From the NCBI RefSeq assembly GCF_035967765.1, contig NZ_JAYWIT010000004.1: a DNA stretch of 64,000 nt. One strand, written 5' to 3'. The notes beneath the pieces are model-generated. The model did not search any database, was not told the DNA's origin, and saw only the letters and a list, made by a program, of their open reading frames with translations. The position numbers were made by a program, and so were the translations under genes. Positions 27,050 through 36,143 of the stretch are shown one piece after another. This DNA comes from Conexibacter stalactiti (GTDB taxonomy: Bacteria; Actinomycetota; Thermoleophilia; Solirubrobacterales; Solirubrobacteraceae). Every line of letters begins with the position of its first letter. Positions within the stretch are counted from its first letter, which is position 1.

Positions 27050-28183
27050 ATGTCCGCCCCCAGCGCTGCCCTCCGCGCCCGTGTGCGCAGCGAGCTGATC
27101 TCGCTCTCGTGCGCCGACCTGCCGGCCGACGAGCTGCTGGCGCGGGTCGCCGGTGCGCTGAAGCTGGCCGTGCCGTTCGACGCCTGCTTCCTGACAGGTG
27201 TCGACCCCTCGACGATGCTGTTCATGTCGGCGGCGATCGTCGAGGAGATGCCGCACTGGTGCTGCCAGCCGTACTTCGACAACGAGTATCTCGTCGACGA
27301 CTTCAACAAGTTCGCGCTGCTGGCGGCGAGCGCCGAGGGCGTCGCGACGTTGACGGACGCGACCGGCGGCAAGCACTCGCGCAGCGCCCGCCATGTCGAG
27401 ATCAACGGCAGACTCGGCCTGGAGGCGGAGCTGCGCTGCGTCTTCCGCGCCGGCGACCGCACCTGGGGGATCGGCAACCTCCTGCGCGAGCAGGGCAGAG
27501 CCGACTTCGACGCGGGCGAGATCGCGTTCGTGCGGTCGATCTCGCGCGACGTCGCGGAGGGGCTGCGCAACGCGCTGCTGGCGGAGCAGGCGAAGGAAGG
27601 CGGAGCGGACGCCCCGGGGCTGCTGATGTTCGCCGCCGACGGGCGCCTCACCGCCGCGACGCCGGAGGCGCAGGAGTGGCTGGCCGACCTCGACCCGGTC
27701 AACGTCGTCCCGACCGCGCTCGGCTTTCCGCTGCCGACAGCGGCGTATGTCGTCGTCGCGCGCGCCCGTGCGCTCGCCGCCGGCCGCGAGGGTCCGGCGG
27801 CGCGAGCGCGCGTGCGGACCCGCTCGGGCCAGTGGATCGTGTTGCACGCCTCCTGCACGAAGGACGCGAGCGGAGCGGTCGCCGGGGCGGCGCTGATCAT
27901 CGACCGCGCGCGCCCGGTCGAGGTCGCGCCGCTGATCGCCGCCGCCTACCAGCTGACGCCGCGCGAGCGCGAGATCGCCGCGCACGTCGCGCGCGGCAGC
28001 GCGACCGGCGCGATCGCGGCGGCGCTGCACCTCTCTCCGCACACCGTCCGCGATCACCTCAAGGCGATCTACGAGAAGGTCGGCGTGACCGGCCGCGGCG
28101 AGCTGGTCGCGCGGATCTACACCGAGCACTACCACGACCGGCACGCCGACGGCGAGATGGAGCCGATCGCGGCGACGCTGTAG
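27050..28183 (+). CDS. LuxR-type transcriptional regulator
   Basis: 377 residues. The C-terminal HTH is clear: LTPREREIAAHVARGSATGAIAAALHLSPHTVRDHLKAIYEKVGV (quoted in pieces: LTPREREIAAHVA, LHLSPHTVRDHLKAIY). The N-terminal 300 residues resemble a GAF/PAS-like sensor with several cysteines (for example HWCCQPYF) but no metal signature. There is no receiver domain, so it probably senses a ligand directly. Divergent from the cupin gene. Confidence 0.87.
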   Translation: MSAPSAALRARVRSELISLSCADLPADELLARVAGALKLAVPFDACFLTGVDPSTMLFMSAAIVEEMPHWCCQPYFDNEYLVDDFNKFALLAASAEGVATLTDATGGKHSRSARHVEINGRLGLEAELRCVFRAGDRTWGIGNLLREQGRADFDAGEIAFVRSISRDVAEGLRNALLAEQAKEGGADAPGLLMFAADGRLTAATPEAQEWLADLDPVNVVPTALGFPLPTAAYVVVARARALAAGREGPAARARVRTRSGQWIVLHASCTKDASGAVAGAALIIDRARPVEVAPLIAAAYQLTPREREIAAHVARGSATGAIAAALHLSPHTVRDHLKAIYEKVGVTGRGELVARIYTEHYHDRHADGEMEPIAATL

Positions 28184-28255
28184 AAGCGGCGCGGCGCGGC
28201 GAGCGCGCGAACTAGCCTTGCGCGGTCCCAGCCCCACGGATCGAGGAGAGACCGC

Positions 28256-28711
28256 GTGATCACGCTCAACGGCATCGACGACATCAAGGCCCGCGTCGGG
28301 CAGGAGCTGGGCGTCAGCGACTGGGACGACGTCACGCAGGAGAAGATCGACGCCTTCGCCGACGCGACCGGCGACCACCAGTGGATCCACGTCGATCCGG
28401 AGAGAGCCGCGCAGACGCCGTTCGGCGGCACGATCGCGCACGGCTACTACACGCTCTCGCTGGCGCCGAAGTTCTCCTACGCGCTCTACGAGGTCACGAA
28501 CGTCGCCTTCGCGCTCAACTACGGCGTCAACAAGGTCCGCTTCCCGTCGCCGCTGCCGGTCGGCAGCAGAGTCCGCATGCGCGCGACGATCGCCTCCGTC
28601 GACGACATCCCCGGCGGGATCCAGATGGCGACCGCGCTGACGTTCGAGCGCGACGGCGGCGAGAAGCCGGTCTGCGTCGCCGAGACGCTCGTACGCATCT
28701 ACGCGGGCTGA
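28256..28711 (+). CDS. MaoC family (R)-enoyl-CoA hydratase-like protein
   Basis: 151 residues, single hot-dog fold. The catalytic pair lies in ATGDHQWIHVDPERA (Asp and His), then FGGTIAHGYYTLSL is the family's second signature. It hydrates enoyl-CoA thioesters. The GTG start at 28256 follows GAGGAGAG. Encoded alone between a regulator and acetolactate synthase. Confidence 0.9.
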   Translation: MITLNGIDDIKARVGQELGVSDWDDVTQEKIDAFADATGDHQWIHVDPERAAQTPFGGTIAHGYYTLSLAPKFSYALYEVTNVAFALNYGVNKVRFPSPLPVGSRVRMRATIASVDDIPGGIQMATALTFERDGGEKPVCVAETLVRIYAG

Positions 28712-28808
28712 GCTGCGGCCGGAGGCCTTGCTCAGCCTTGGGAACGCTCGCCTGGCGGCTCGCCTTCCCGGTTTGAGCCTGCGCGGGCGGTGTTACGTTG
28801 AATGGGCG

Positions 28809-30473
28809 ATGCCCTCTCCGCGCCGCGCCTCCGACCTGTTCGTCGAATGCCTCGAAGCCGAAGGGGTCGAGTACGTCTTCGGCATCCCCGGCGAGGAGAC
28901 GCTCGACCTCAACGAGTCGCTCGAGGACTCCTCGATCCGCTTCGTCCCCGTCCGCCACGAGCAGGGCGGTGCGTACATGGCCGACATGTACGGTCGTCTC
29001 ACCGGCCGCGCCGGCGTCTGCCTCGGCACGCTCGGCCCCGGCGCGACCAACCTGATCACCGCCGTCGCCGACGCCTACCTCGACCGCGCGCCGCTGGTCG
29101 CGCTGACCGGCCAGGCCGACGTCGAGCGGATGCACAAGGAGTCGCACCAGTACATCGACCTCGTGCAGATCCTCAGACCGGTCGTGAAGTGGAACGCGCG
29201 CGTGTCGAGCCCCGACATCGTCCCCGAGGTCGTGCGCAAGGCGTTCAAGCTGGCCGAGGCGGAGAAGCCCGGCGCGACCCATCTGGAGCTGCCGGAGGAC
29301 GTGATGATGGCTGCGGTCGACGGCAGCGACGTCGCCGCCTCGACGCCGCTGCCGCGCCAGCAGCCGGTCCGCACCGAGCCGCGCGCCCGCGACCTGCTGC
29401 GCGCCGCCGAGATCATCCGCTCGGCGCAGCGGCCGGTCGCGCTCGCCGGCAACGGCGTCGTGCGCGGCGGCGCCGCCCCCGCGCTGCGCGAGTTCGCCCG
29501 CGCGACCGGGATCAGGGTCGCCGAGACGTTCATGGCGAAGGGCGTGCTCGACGCCGAGTCGCCGCTCGCGCTCGGCACCGTCGGCCTGCAGGCGCGCGAC
29601 TACGCGCTCGCCGGCTTCGAGGAGGCCGACGTCGTGATCGCGATCGGCTATGACCTCGTCGAGCACGCGCCGAAGCACTGGAACCCCCTGCGCGACAAGC
29701 GGATCGTCGTGATCGACACCGTGCCGGCGGAGATCGACGCCAACTTCGTGCCCGACGTGGAGCTGATCGGCGACATCTACGGCGTGCTGGCGCGGCTGGC
29801 AGACGAATGCCGCGACACGCGCCACACCGGCGGCTCGCACGACCTGCGCGACCTCGTCCGCGGGCGGCTGGAGGCGGCAGCGCACGACGACGCCTTCCCC
29901 GCGCAGCCGCCGCGCGTGCTGCTGGAGATCCGCAAGGCGCTCGGCCGCGACGACATCCTCATCTCCGACGTCGGCCTGCACAAGCTGTGGATCGGGCGGA
30001 TGTTCCCCGCGCATGAACCGAACACGGTGATGATCGCCAACGGCCTCGCCGGGATGGGCTTCGCCGTCCCGAGCGCGATCGGCGCGAAGCTCGTCCACCC
30101 GGAGCGCAACGTCGTGACGGTCAGCGGCGACGGCGGCTTCCTGATGAACGCGCAGGAGCTGGAGACAGCGATGCGGCTGAGAACGCCGTTCGTCAACGTG
30201 ATCTGGGAGAACCGGCAGTACGGCTCGATCGTCTGGAAGCAGGACAAGAAGTTCGGCCGCCACTTCGGCGTCGACTTCACCAACCCCGACTTCGTCAAGC
30301 TGGCGGAGGCGTTCGGGCTGCCGGCGTGGCGGGCCGAGTCGATCGACGACTTCGGCGCCCGCTTCCGCCACGCGCTGACGCTCGACGTGCCGTCGCTGCT
30401 CGTGCTGCCGATCGACTACTCGCCCGACGTCGCCCTCACCGAGCAGCTCGGCACGGAGACCGTCGCGACCTGA
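28809..30473 (+). CDS. Acetolactate synthase large subunit, AlsS-like
   Basis: A 554-residue ThDP enzyme that joins two pyruvates to acetolactate. The catalytic Glu lies in FGIPGEETLDL, and the ThDP/Mg site is in VSGDGGFLMNAQELETA. VRHEQGGAYMADMYGR is conserved. Its C-terminal part (VWKQDKKFGRHFGVDF, LPIDYSPDVAL) looks more like the catabolic AlsS type than anabolic IlvB, and no regulatory IlvN subunit gene is adjacent. Related ThDP enzymes such as oxalyl-CoA decarboxylase or glyoxylate carboligase fit less well. The start is ATG 28809; the stop is coupled to the next gene (TGATG). Confidence 0.87.
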   Translation: MPSPRRASDLFVECLEAEGVEYVFGIPGEETLDLNESLEDSSIRFVPVRHEQGGAYMADMYGRLTGRAGVCLGTLGPGATNLITAVADAYLDRAPLVALTGQADVERMHKESHQYIDLVQILRPVVKWNARVSSPDIVPEVVRKAFKLAEAEKPGATHLELPEDVMMAAVDGSDVAASTPLPRQQPVRTEPRARDLLRAAEIIRSAQRPVALAGNGVVRGGAAPALREFARATGIRVAETFMAKGVLDAESPLALGTVGLQARDYALAGFEEADVVIAIGYDLVEHAPKHWNPLRDKRIVVIDTVPAEIDANFVPDVELIGDIYGVLARLADECRDTRHTGGSHDLRDLVRGRLEAAAHDDAFPAQPPRVLLEIRKALGRDDILISDVGLHKLWIGRMFPAHEPNTVMIANGLAGMGFAVPSAIGAKLVHPERNVVTVSGDGGFLMNAQELETAMRLRTPFVNVIWENRQYGSIVWKQDKKFGRHFGVDFTNPDFVKLAEAFGLPAWRAESIDDFGARFRHALTLDVPSLLVLPIDYSPDVALTEQLGTETVAT

Positions 30474-31333
30474 TGGCGGTCGTCTTCGCGCCGCTGCGCG
30501 CCGCCGACGTCGACGATGCGGCCGAGGTCACCTCGGCCGCGCTGCCGCCGCCGGTCGGCGGGACCGAGACGCCGGAGGGGCGGCTGGAACGGCAGCGAGG
30601 CCGCTTCGCCGGCGCGCTCGCGAGCGACCCCGGCGGTCTCTGGCTGGCACGCGAGGGCGACGTTCCCGTCGGCGTCGCGCTGGCGCTGCGCAGCGACGGG
30701 CTGTGGGTGCTCGGGCTGCTCGCCGTCGCGCCGGCGGCGCAGAGCGGCGGGATCGGCCGCGGCCTGTTGGAGCGGGCGCTGGCGTACGGCGACGACTGCC
30801 GCGGCGCGTTGATCGCCTCCAGCGACGACCCGCGCGCACTGCGCCTCTACGCGACCGCCGGCTTCGCGCTGCACCCGGTCGTCGCCGCCGATGGGCCGAT
30901 CACGCGCGCCGCGCTGCCGGCCGGCCTCGACGCGACCGTCGCGCAGGCCGATGCCGCCGCGGTCGAGCGGACGGTGCCGATCGACCGCGCGATCCGCGGC
31001 GGTGCGCGATCGGCCCATCTGGCGACGCTCCTGACCGTCCCCGACACCCACCTCTTCCTCGCCGGCGAGCGCGGCTACGCGGTCGGTCGCCAGGGGCGGC
31101 TGATCACGCTCGCGGCGACCGACGAGCTGGCGGCGCAGGCGCTGCTGTGGCGGGTGCTGGCGGAGACGCCGCCGGGCGTCGAGGCGGTCGTCGAGCGGAT
31201 CGGCGACGGTCAGCAGTGGGCGCTCGACGTCGTCGTGCGCGCCGGCCTGCGGCTGCGGCTCGACGGGCCGCTCTTCACGCGCGGTCAGCTCGGCCCGCTG
31301 CGGCCGTTCCTCCCGAGCGGGGGATACCTCTAA
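30473..31333 (+). CDS. GNAT N-acetyltransferase with second degenerate domain
   Basis: 286 residues. The N-terminal GNAT domain has VLGLLAVAPAAQSGGIGRGLLERAL, including the acetyl-CoA loop (given as SGGIGRGLL), and ALRLYATAGFAL. A second half of about 130 residues looks like a degenerate GNAT copy (LFLAGERGYAVGR). Tandem GNATs of this type are common in Actinobacteria with unknown acceptors. Coupled to the ThDP enzyme gene by a one-base overlap. Confidence 0.82.
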   Translation: MAVVFAPLRAADVDDAAEVTSAALPPPVGGTETPEGRLERQRGRFAGALASDPGGLWLAREGDVPVGVALALRSDGLWVLGLLAVAPAAQSGGIGRGLLERALAYGDDCRGALIASSDDPRALRLYATAGFALHPVVAADGPITRAALPAGLDATVAQADAAAVERTVPIDRAIRGGARSAHLATLLTVPDTHLFLAGERGYAVGRQGRLITLAATDELAAQALLWRVLAETPPGVEAVVERIGDGQQWALDVVVRAGLRLRLDGPLFTRGQLGPLRPFLPSGGYL

Positions 31334-31336
31334 CCG

Positions 31337-32761
31337 GTGTCCCACAGCCGCGATCGCCTCACCCGCCGGCAGCTGCTGGCCCGCGGTGCCGGCGCCGCGA
31401 GCGCGGCGCTGCTGCTCGACGCGCTGCCGGCCGGCGCGCAGTCGTCGAGCGCACCGGCCGCGGCCTCCGCGCCGCCACCGGTCACGCTCCCGAGCAAGCG
31501 CATGCTCAAAGGCGTCTCGCTGATCGGCGACGTCAATCCCTACGACGACGCGCTCGGCGTCCGTCCCTACCTGCTCGGCGGCGCGCGCCCGACCGAGGTC
31601 GTCACGCTGTGGGTCGTCTGGCCCGAGCTGCAGCCGCACCGGCCCGACCCGCTGACGCTGGCGCAGTCGTTCGCGCAGCTGAGCGACCCGGCCGGCCCGG
31701 CGGCGGCGAAGATCGCGTCGATCGACGCGCAGATCGCGCGCGCCAACGCCGACGGCCGCCGCACCGGACTGACGATCTACCAGGGCTTTCCCGACTGGAC
31801 CCATCCGAGCGCCGGCTGCCTCGACCCGCGCCTGTCGAGAGACGTCGGCGGGCCCGGCTACCCCGGCGCCGGTCGGCTCAACGCCGGCGCCCGCGTTCCC
31901 GATGACCGTTCCGAGGACGGACCGTGGGCGTGGTTCGTCGCCTGGTGCTGCGCCCGTTGGGCCGACACCGGCGGCGTCAGAACTCCCGGCCCGGGTCGGG
32001 GCGGCGCGAGCACGGGGAACCCGGCGGGAGCGCGGCTCGACTGGCTGCAGCCGATGAACGAGCCCAACCTCGCATGGTGGCCGCAGACCTCGCCGCTCTA
32101 CCCCGACGGCACGCTCGCCTCCGCCGTCGCCGAGATGATGCGCAGTGCGGCGGCCGTCGCCGCGCGCTACCGCACCGCCGCGACACCGCGCGGCCCGGAG
32201 CTGCTGATGCCGAACACCGCCGACGTCGTCACCGCCGACAGCAGCTTCGGCACGCCGTGGCGCGACTTCACGCGCGACCTGCTCACGCAGCTCGACGGCT
32301 GGGAGCCGCCGACGCCGGTCGGCTGGTCCCAGCACAACTACGCCGACGTCAAGTACGGCGTGCAGCGCGAGGGACCCGGCAGCGGGCTGTGGCGGGCGGA
32401 GGAGGCGATCGCGCTGCTGCGCGACGGCGGCTGGCCCGATCCGGCGCTGTGGCTGACCGAGGGCGGGTACCAGTTCGGTGTCAGAGCGACGGCGCCGAAC
32501 GTCTACGTCGTCGACCCGGCGAAGACGGCCGATCCGCGCGCGACCGACGTGTTCGCCGAGCAGGTCGACCTGCTGCGCGAGAACTGGCGGGCGATGGAGC
32601 GACTGCCGGTGCGGCTGTGGAGCCAGTACCTCGTCAACGACAAGGATCTGCGCTTCCAGAGCAGCCTGCGCGGGCCGGTGCGGGGCGACGCGAACGGCGT
32701 GCTGACGCCGTTCGAGCCGCCCTATCCGGCCTACGACCTCTGGCCGCGGTTGGGTTCCTAG
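31337..32761 (+). CDS. Tat-exported TIM-barrel glycoside hydrolase-like protein
   Basis: 474 residues. The N-terminus has a twin-arginine signal (TRRQLLARGAGAAS) followed by a hydrophobic run and an Ala/Pro linker. The barrel shows WLQPMNEPN near residue 240, where NEP is the usual acid/base motif of clan A hydrolases, and LWLTEGGYQFG near 372, placing a candidate nucleophile Glu. WSQHNYADVK may line the substrate site. Resembles GH39/GH5-type enzymes, though I cannot name the family or substrate. GTG start at 31337; its stop overlaps the convergent fumarase stop. Confidence 0.72.
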   Translation: MSHSRDRLTRRQLLARGAGAASAALLLDALPAGAQSSSAPAAASAPPPVTLPSKRMLKGVSLIGDVNPYDDALGVRPYLLGGARPTEVVTLWVVWPELQPHRPDPLTLAQSFAQLSDPAGPAAAKIASIDAQIARANADGRRTGLTIYQGFPDWTHPSAGCLDPRLSRDVGGPGYPGAGRLNAGARVPDDRSEDGPWAWFVAWCCARWADTGGVRTPGPGRGGASTGNPAGARLDWLQPMNEPNLAWWPQTSPLYPDGTLASAVAEMMRSAAAVAARYRTAATPRGPELLMPNTADVVTADSSFGTPWRDFTRDLLTQLDGWEPPTPVGWSQHNYADVKYGVQREGPGSGLWRAEEAIALLRDGGWPDPALWLTEGGYQFGVRATAPNVYVVDPAKTADPRATDVFAEQVDLLRENWRAMERLPVRLWSQYLVNDKDLRFQSSLRGPVRGDANGVLTPFEPPYPAYDLWPRLGS

Positions 32762-34086
32762 CCGGCGCTCCCGCGCGCGATTCTGCGCAGGTCGATCGCC
32801 TCGTTGTACGTCTCCTCGCTGACGCCCGCCTCGAGCGCGACCTCGCGCAGCGGGCGTCCGGAGGCGGCCGCCTCCTTCACGATCGCGGCGGCCTTGTCGT
32901 AGCCGATGAAGGGGTTCAGGGCCGTGGCCACGGCCAACGTCGACTCGGCTGAGCGCTCGCAGCCGGGCAGGTTGGCCTCGATCCCGTCGACGCACTTCTC
33001 GGCGAACAGCCGCGCGGTGTTCGACAGCAGGTCGATCGACTGCAGCAGGTTGCGCGCGATCAGCGGGATCCGCACGTTCAGCTCGAACTGGCCCTGCAGG
33101 CCGCCGACCGTGATCGCCGTGTCGTTGCCGATCACCTGCGCGCTGACCTGCAGCACGACCTCGGGGATCACCGGGTTGACCTTGCCCGGCATGATCGAGG
33201 AGCCCTTCTGCAGCTCGGGCAGGAACAGCTCGCCGAAGCCGGCGCGCGGGCCGGAGCCCATCAGCGCCAGGTCGCCGGCGATCTTCGTCAGCGAGACGGC
33301 GATCACCTTCAGGGCGCCGGACAGCTCGACGAGCGCGTCGCGGTTGCCCTGCGCCTCGAAGGGATCCTCCGGCGGGCTGACCTGCAGGTGGCTCTCCTGC
33401 GCGAGCTTGCTGCGCACACGCGCGGCGAACTCCGGGTGGGTGTTGAGGCCGGTGCCGGTCGCGGTGCCGCCGAGCGGGATCTGGGCGACCTGCGGCAGCG
33501 CGTTCTTGACGCGGCGCGCGCCGAGCCGCACCTGCGCGGCGTAGCCGGAGAACTCCTGGCCGAGCGTGACGGGGACGGCGTCCATCAGATGGGTGCGGCC
33601 CGACTTGACGACGTCCTGGAAGGCGGCCGCCTTCGCCTCGAACGAAGCCTCCAGCTGGCGCAGCGCCGGCAGCAGCCGGTTGGTCGCCTCGTCGAGCGCG
33701 GCGAGATGGACCGCCGAGGGGAAGACGTCGTTCGACGACTGGCCCATGTTGACGTGGTCGTTGGCATGCGCGCCGTCGCCGGCGAGGTTGGCGATCACCT
33801 CGTTGGCGTTCATGTTCGAGGAGGTGCCGGAGCCGGTCTGGAAGACGTCGACGGGGAACTGGTCGTCGTGCTTGCCGGCCGCGATCTCGTCGCCGGCAGC
33901 CGCGATCCGCTCCGCCACCGCCGTGTCGAGCAGACCCAGCTCGCCGTTGACGCGCGCCGCGGCGCCCTTGATGCGGCCGAGCCAGCGCACGACCGGGACC
34001 GGCACGCGCTCACCGGAGACCGGGAAGTTCGCGACGGCCTTCGTCGTCTCGCCGCCCCACAGCTGCTGCTCCTCCTGCACGCCCAT
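32758..34086 (-). CDS. fumC: Class II fumarate hydratase
   Basis: A 442-residue fumarase/aspartase superfamily enzyme. The signature GSSIMPGKVNP is exact, with TGSGTSSNMNANEV, HVNMGQSSNDVFPS and SGRTHLMDAVPVTLGQEF. These residues fit FumC of the TCA cycle better than AspA, but aspartase cannot be excluded by eye. ATG 34086 is preceded by GGAGGA at close spacing; a TTG at 34101 would contain that Shine-Dalgarno and is disfavoured. Confidence 0.92.
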   Translation of the reverse strand: MGVQEEQQLWGGETTKAVANFPVSGERVPVPVVRWLGRIKGAAARVNGELGLLDTAVAERIAAAGDEIAAGKHDDQFPVDVFQTGSGTSSNMNANEVIANLAGDGAHANDHVNMGQSSNDVFPSAVHLAALDEATNRLLPALRQLEASFEAKAAAFQDVVKSGRTHLMDAVPVTLGQEFSGYAAQVRLGARRVKNALPQVAQIPLGGTATGTGLNTHPEFAARVRSKLAQESHLQVSPPEDPFEAQGNRDALVELSGALKVIAVSLTKIAGDLALMGSGPRAGFGELFLPELQKGSSIMPGKVNPVIPEVVLQVSAQVIGNDTAITVGGLQGQFELNVRIPLIARNLLQSIDLLSNTARLFAEKCVDGIEANLPGCERSAESTLAVATALNPFIGYDKAAAIVKEAAASGRPLREVALEAGVSEETYNEAIDLRRIARGSAG

Positions 34087-34191
34087 GAATCCTCCGCTCA
34101 AGTCTCGATGTCGGAACTGCGTAGGGACCGAAAACTACTCCCCGGAAGGCCGTCCGCGGTCGCTGGTACTCGCGCCCGTGAAACCAATACG

Positions 34192-35031
34192 TCAGCCACA
34201 GAACGAGATCAGCTCGCGCGCGAGGCCGACGGGGTCGTCGTACGCCATCAGGAAGCCGGTCGCCGACAGCACGCGCAGCTGGCCGTCGGGCAGCAGGTCG
34301 AGCGCCTCGCTCGCCGCGCGCAGCGGATGGGCCGGGTCGCGGTCGGCCCACAGCAGCAACGTCGGGGCGTCGATCGCGGGGTAGGCGTCGAGCAGCTCCC
34401 GCTGCGGCTCGCTCGGCCAGTTGCGCGCGAACCGCGCCCACGCGCGGGCGCGGTTGCCGTTGCCGGCGACGTCCATGAAGGCGTGGCGCAGCAGGTCGCG
34501 CGCGGCCGGGTTGTGCGTCGCGCTCAGCTTCTCGCCGACCGAAGGGCGGAAGACGACGCTCGCGCCGCGCGCGAGCAGGCGGTCGAGGCCGGGCACCGCC
34601 GCCGCCTTGCAGGCGCCGCGCCACAGCGCCCGCTGCGTCCGCTGCTCGTCGGGCCGGTGCAGCCGGTTGGGCATCAGCACGAGCCGGCGCGGCGCCAGCA
34701 GCTCACCGGCGACGGCGCGCAGCAGCAGCTCGGCGCCGACGTCGTGCCCGCCGACGAGCGGGCGCGGCCCCGCCGTCTCAGCGCAGAAGCCGGCGATCAC
34801 CTCGGCGAACCAGTCGGGCGTGTACGGGTGGCGCGGACGATCCTCGCTGTCGCCGTGCAGCGGCAGGTCCGGCAGTACGAGCCGGAAGCGGGTCGAGAGC
34901 GCCTCGACGACCGGCTCCCATTCGCGATGCGAGAGCCCGAGCGAATGCAGCAGCACGAGCGCGGGGCCGGTGCCGGTCTCGCGGTAGGCGACGCGGGTCC
35001 CGTCGCGGTGGTGGTAGAGGCGCAGCCTCAC
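34192..35031 (-). CDS. Alpha/beta hydrolase with Asp nucleophile position and no evident catalytic His
   Basis: 279 residues from GTG 35031, overlapping the lipoprotein stop (GTGA). The fold is clear: oxyanion region LVLLHSLGLSHREWEPV, and a nucleophile elbow GGHDVGAEL with Asp where lipases have Ser, as in epoxide hydrolases and haloalkane dehalogenases. The acid loop is LLWADRDPAHP. At the place where the catalytic histidine is expected (usually GHF) the sequence reads SATGFLMAYDDP, so the histidine appears lost. It may be inactive or use another base. Confidence 0.8.
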   Translation of the reverse strand: MRLRLYHHRDGTRVAYRETGTGPALVLLHSLGLSHREWEPVVEALSTRFRLVLPDLPLHGDSEDRPRHPYTPDWFAEVIAGFCAETAGPRPLVGGHDVGAELLLRAVAGELLAPRRLVLMPNRLHRPDEQRTQRALWRGACKAAAVPGLDRLLARGASVVFRPSVGEKLSATHNPAARDLLRHAFMDVAGNGNRARAWARFARNWPSEPQRELLDAYPAIDAPTLLLWADRDPAHPLRAASEALDLLPDGQLRVLSATGFLMAYDDPVGLARELISFCG

Positions 35032-35510
35032 CCGCTGCGTCTCCCGGCGGCGATCCCGCGCAGAACCTGTGCACGAACCGACGGCTGCTCGGCGCGGAAG
35101 GCGACCGTCTGCTGCAGGCGCTGGATCAGCTCGGCCTGCGTCCCGCCGGTCGGTCCCGCGCCACGCTGCGCGGCCCCTATGAGGAAGCCAAGCTGGAACG
35201 CCGCGGCGGGATCGCGCGCGCTCCTGGCGCTCAGACGGTCGGCGACAGCGACGAACACGAACCCGAGGTTCTGCAGCTCGGCGTCGTCCTCCGCGCGATC
35301 GATGCAGGTCGAGATCAGCGTCCCGCCGGGGAATCTGGCGTCCTCCGGCGCCCCGCGCAGCAGGCGTGCCACGTCGTCGGGGCGCGCCTGCGCGCACTCC
35401 GCGGGCGGCGGTCCCTCTTCGCCGCAGCCTGCCAAGATGCAGAGCGTGGAGAGCGCCGCCAACATGGCCGTTGGCGCCCTGACGGGTGCCGGTCGTCGCA
35501 CTGACAGCAT
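35028..35510 (-). CDS. Lipoprotein, unknown function
   Basis: 160 residues. The signal ends with the lipobox LCILAGC followed by GEEGPPP. Two further cysteines (AECAQ, STCID) could form a disulfide. The rest is helical with no family recognised. It is upstream of and overlaps the alpha/beta hydrolase. An internal ATG at 35465 would still give a usable signal peptide. Confidence 0.68.
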   Translation of the reverse strand: MLSVRRPAPVRAPTAMLAALSTLCILAGCGEEGPPPAECAQARPDDVARLLRGAPEDARFPGGTLISTCIDRAEDDAELQNLGFVFVAVADRLSARSARDPAAAFQLGFLIGAAQRGAGPTGGTQAELIQRLQQTVAFRAEQPSVRAQVLRGIAAGRRSG

Positions 35511-35609
35511 CCTGTCAGGTCACACGCGATGCAGCACCTTCGGCACCGGATGTTGTGCAAAAGCTCCGCATCGCTGTGCACGGGGGGCGAAACGGACACA
35601 AATGACTCC

Positions 35610-35867
35610 ATGCCTTTGCAGATGCATGGGATGAACTCGCGTCCACTGGGTCTTTCGACCTCGCAGGCTGCGCGCGAGCTTGGTGTGTCGCTCGGAACGG
35701 TGCGTCGCTGGTCGGACATGGGATATCTCCAGTCCTACCGCACGCCCGGCGGGCAACGGCGCTTCAGCGTCGAGCACATCGAGCAGTTCGTGCGTTCGCT
35801 GCAGCAGAACGGCATGGCCGCGCGCGAAGAGCGCGACCAGACGTTCCAGCAGCGCGCCGCGGGGTAG
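35610..35867 (+). CDS. BldC/MerR-like small DNA-binding protein
   Basis: 85 residues from ATG 35610; later ATGs at 35622 and 35631 also fit. A single winged-helix domain: LSTSQAARELGVSLGTVRRW (HTH), then the wing TPGGQRRFSVEHIEQFV. This is the BldC/excisionase subgroup of MerR-like proteins, which bind DNA as head-to-tail oligomers on direct repeats. BldC controls development in Streptomyces; the targets here are unknown. It is convergent to the HD-GYP gene. Confidence 0.83.
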   Translation: MPLQMHGMNSRPLGLSTSQAARELGVSLGTVRRWSDMGYLQSYRTPGGQRRFSVEHIEQFVRSLQQNGMAAREERDQTFQQRAAG

Positions 35868-36143
35868 GAAGCCGGGTCGGGCAGGGAACATCAGTCGGTC
35901 GCGCGAGCCTCGGGAGGGCAGCGGCGCCGGCCAGGGGACGCGATCGCTCCGTCGATCGCGGTCGTCCAGTCGCGGGTCAGCACGTCTGACCTGGGGCGGA
36001 TCGTCCGCGCCCGGAAGCGGTTCGCGGTAGCCCCGCACAGCGGGAAAGCCACACGCCCGCGGCATATCCGCGCGGCAACTCGACGGCTTTCCGCCCTGCA
36101 AGCTGAGCACGCAAGCGATCGAGCCCGAGCAGCGAGCCCGGGA
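35868..36143. other. Hairpin-rich intergenic region, possible structured RNA
   Basis: 276 non-coding bases between convergent genes. Perfect inverted repeats occur in series: CGCGATCG/CGATCGCG (35939-35960), GGTCAG/CTGACC (35975-35991), GCGGA/TCCGC (35996-36008), CCCGC/GCGGG (36032-36044), CGCGG/CCGCG (36058-36072), and an outer pair GGAAAGCC/GGCTTTCC (36043-36050 with 36085-36092). The last pair is an alternative to the 36032-36044 hairpin. Two terminators would account for some of these. No poly-U tract is present on either strand. Confidence 0.5.

Noticed and set aside
26446..27900. N-terminal extension of the beta-propeller frame by nearly 500 codons.
   Set aside because: It overlaps the cupin and LuxR genes and has shadow composition; a signal peptide starts exactly at GTG 26445.
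35939..36095. Cyclic di-GMP (GEMM) riboswitch next to the HD-GYP gene.
   Set aside because: A GGGGCTACCG-like word on the minus strand recalls it, but the tetraloop/receptor hairpins are missing and the position is downstream of the gene.
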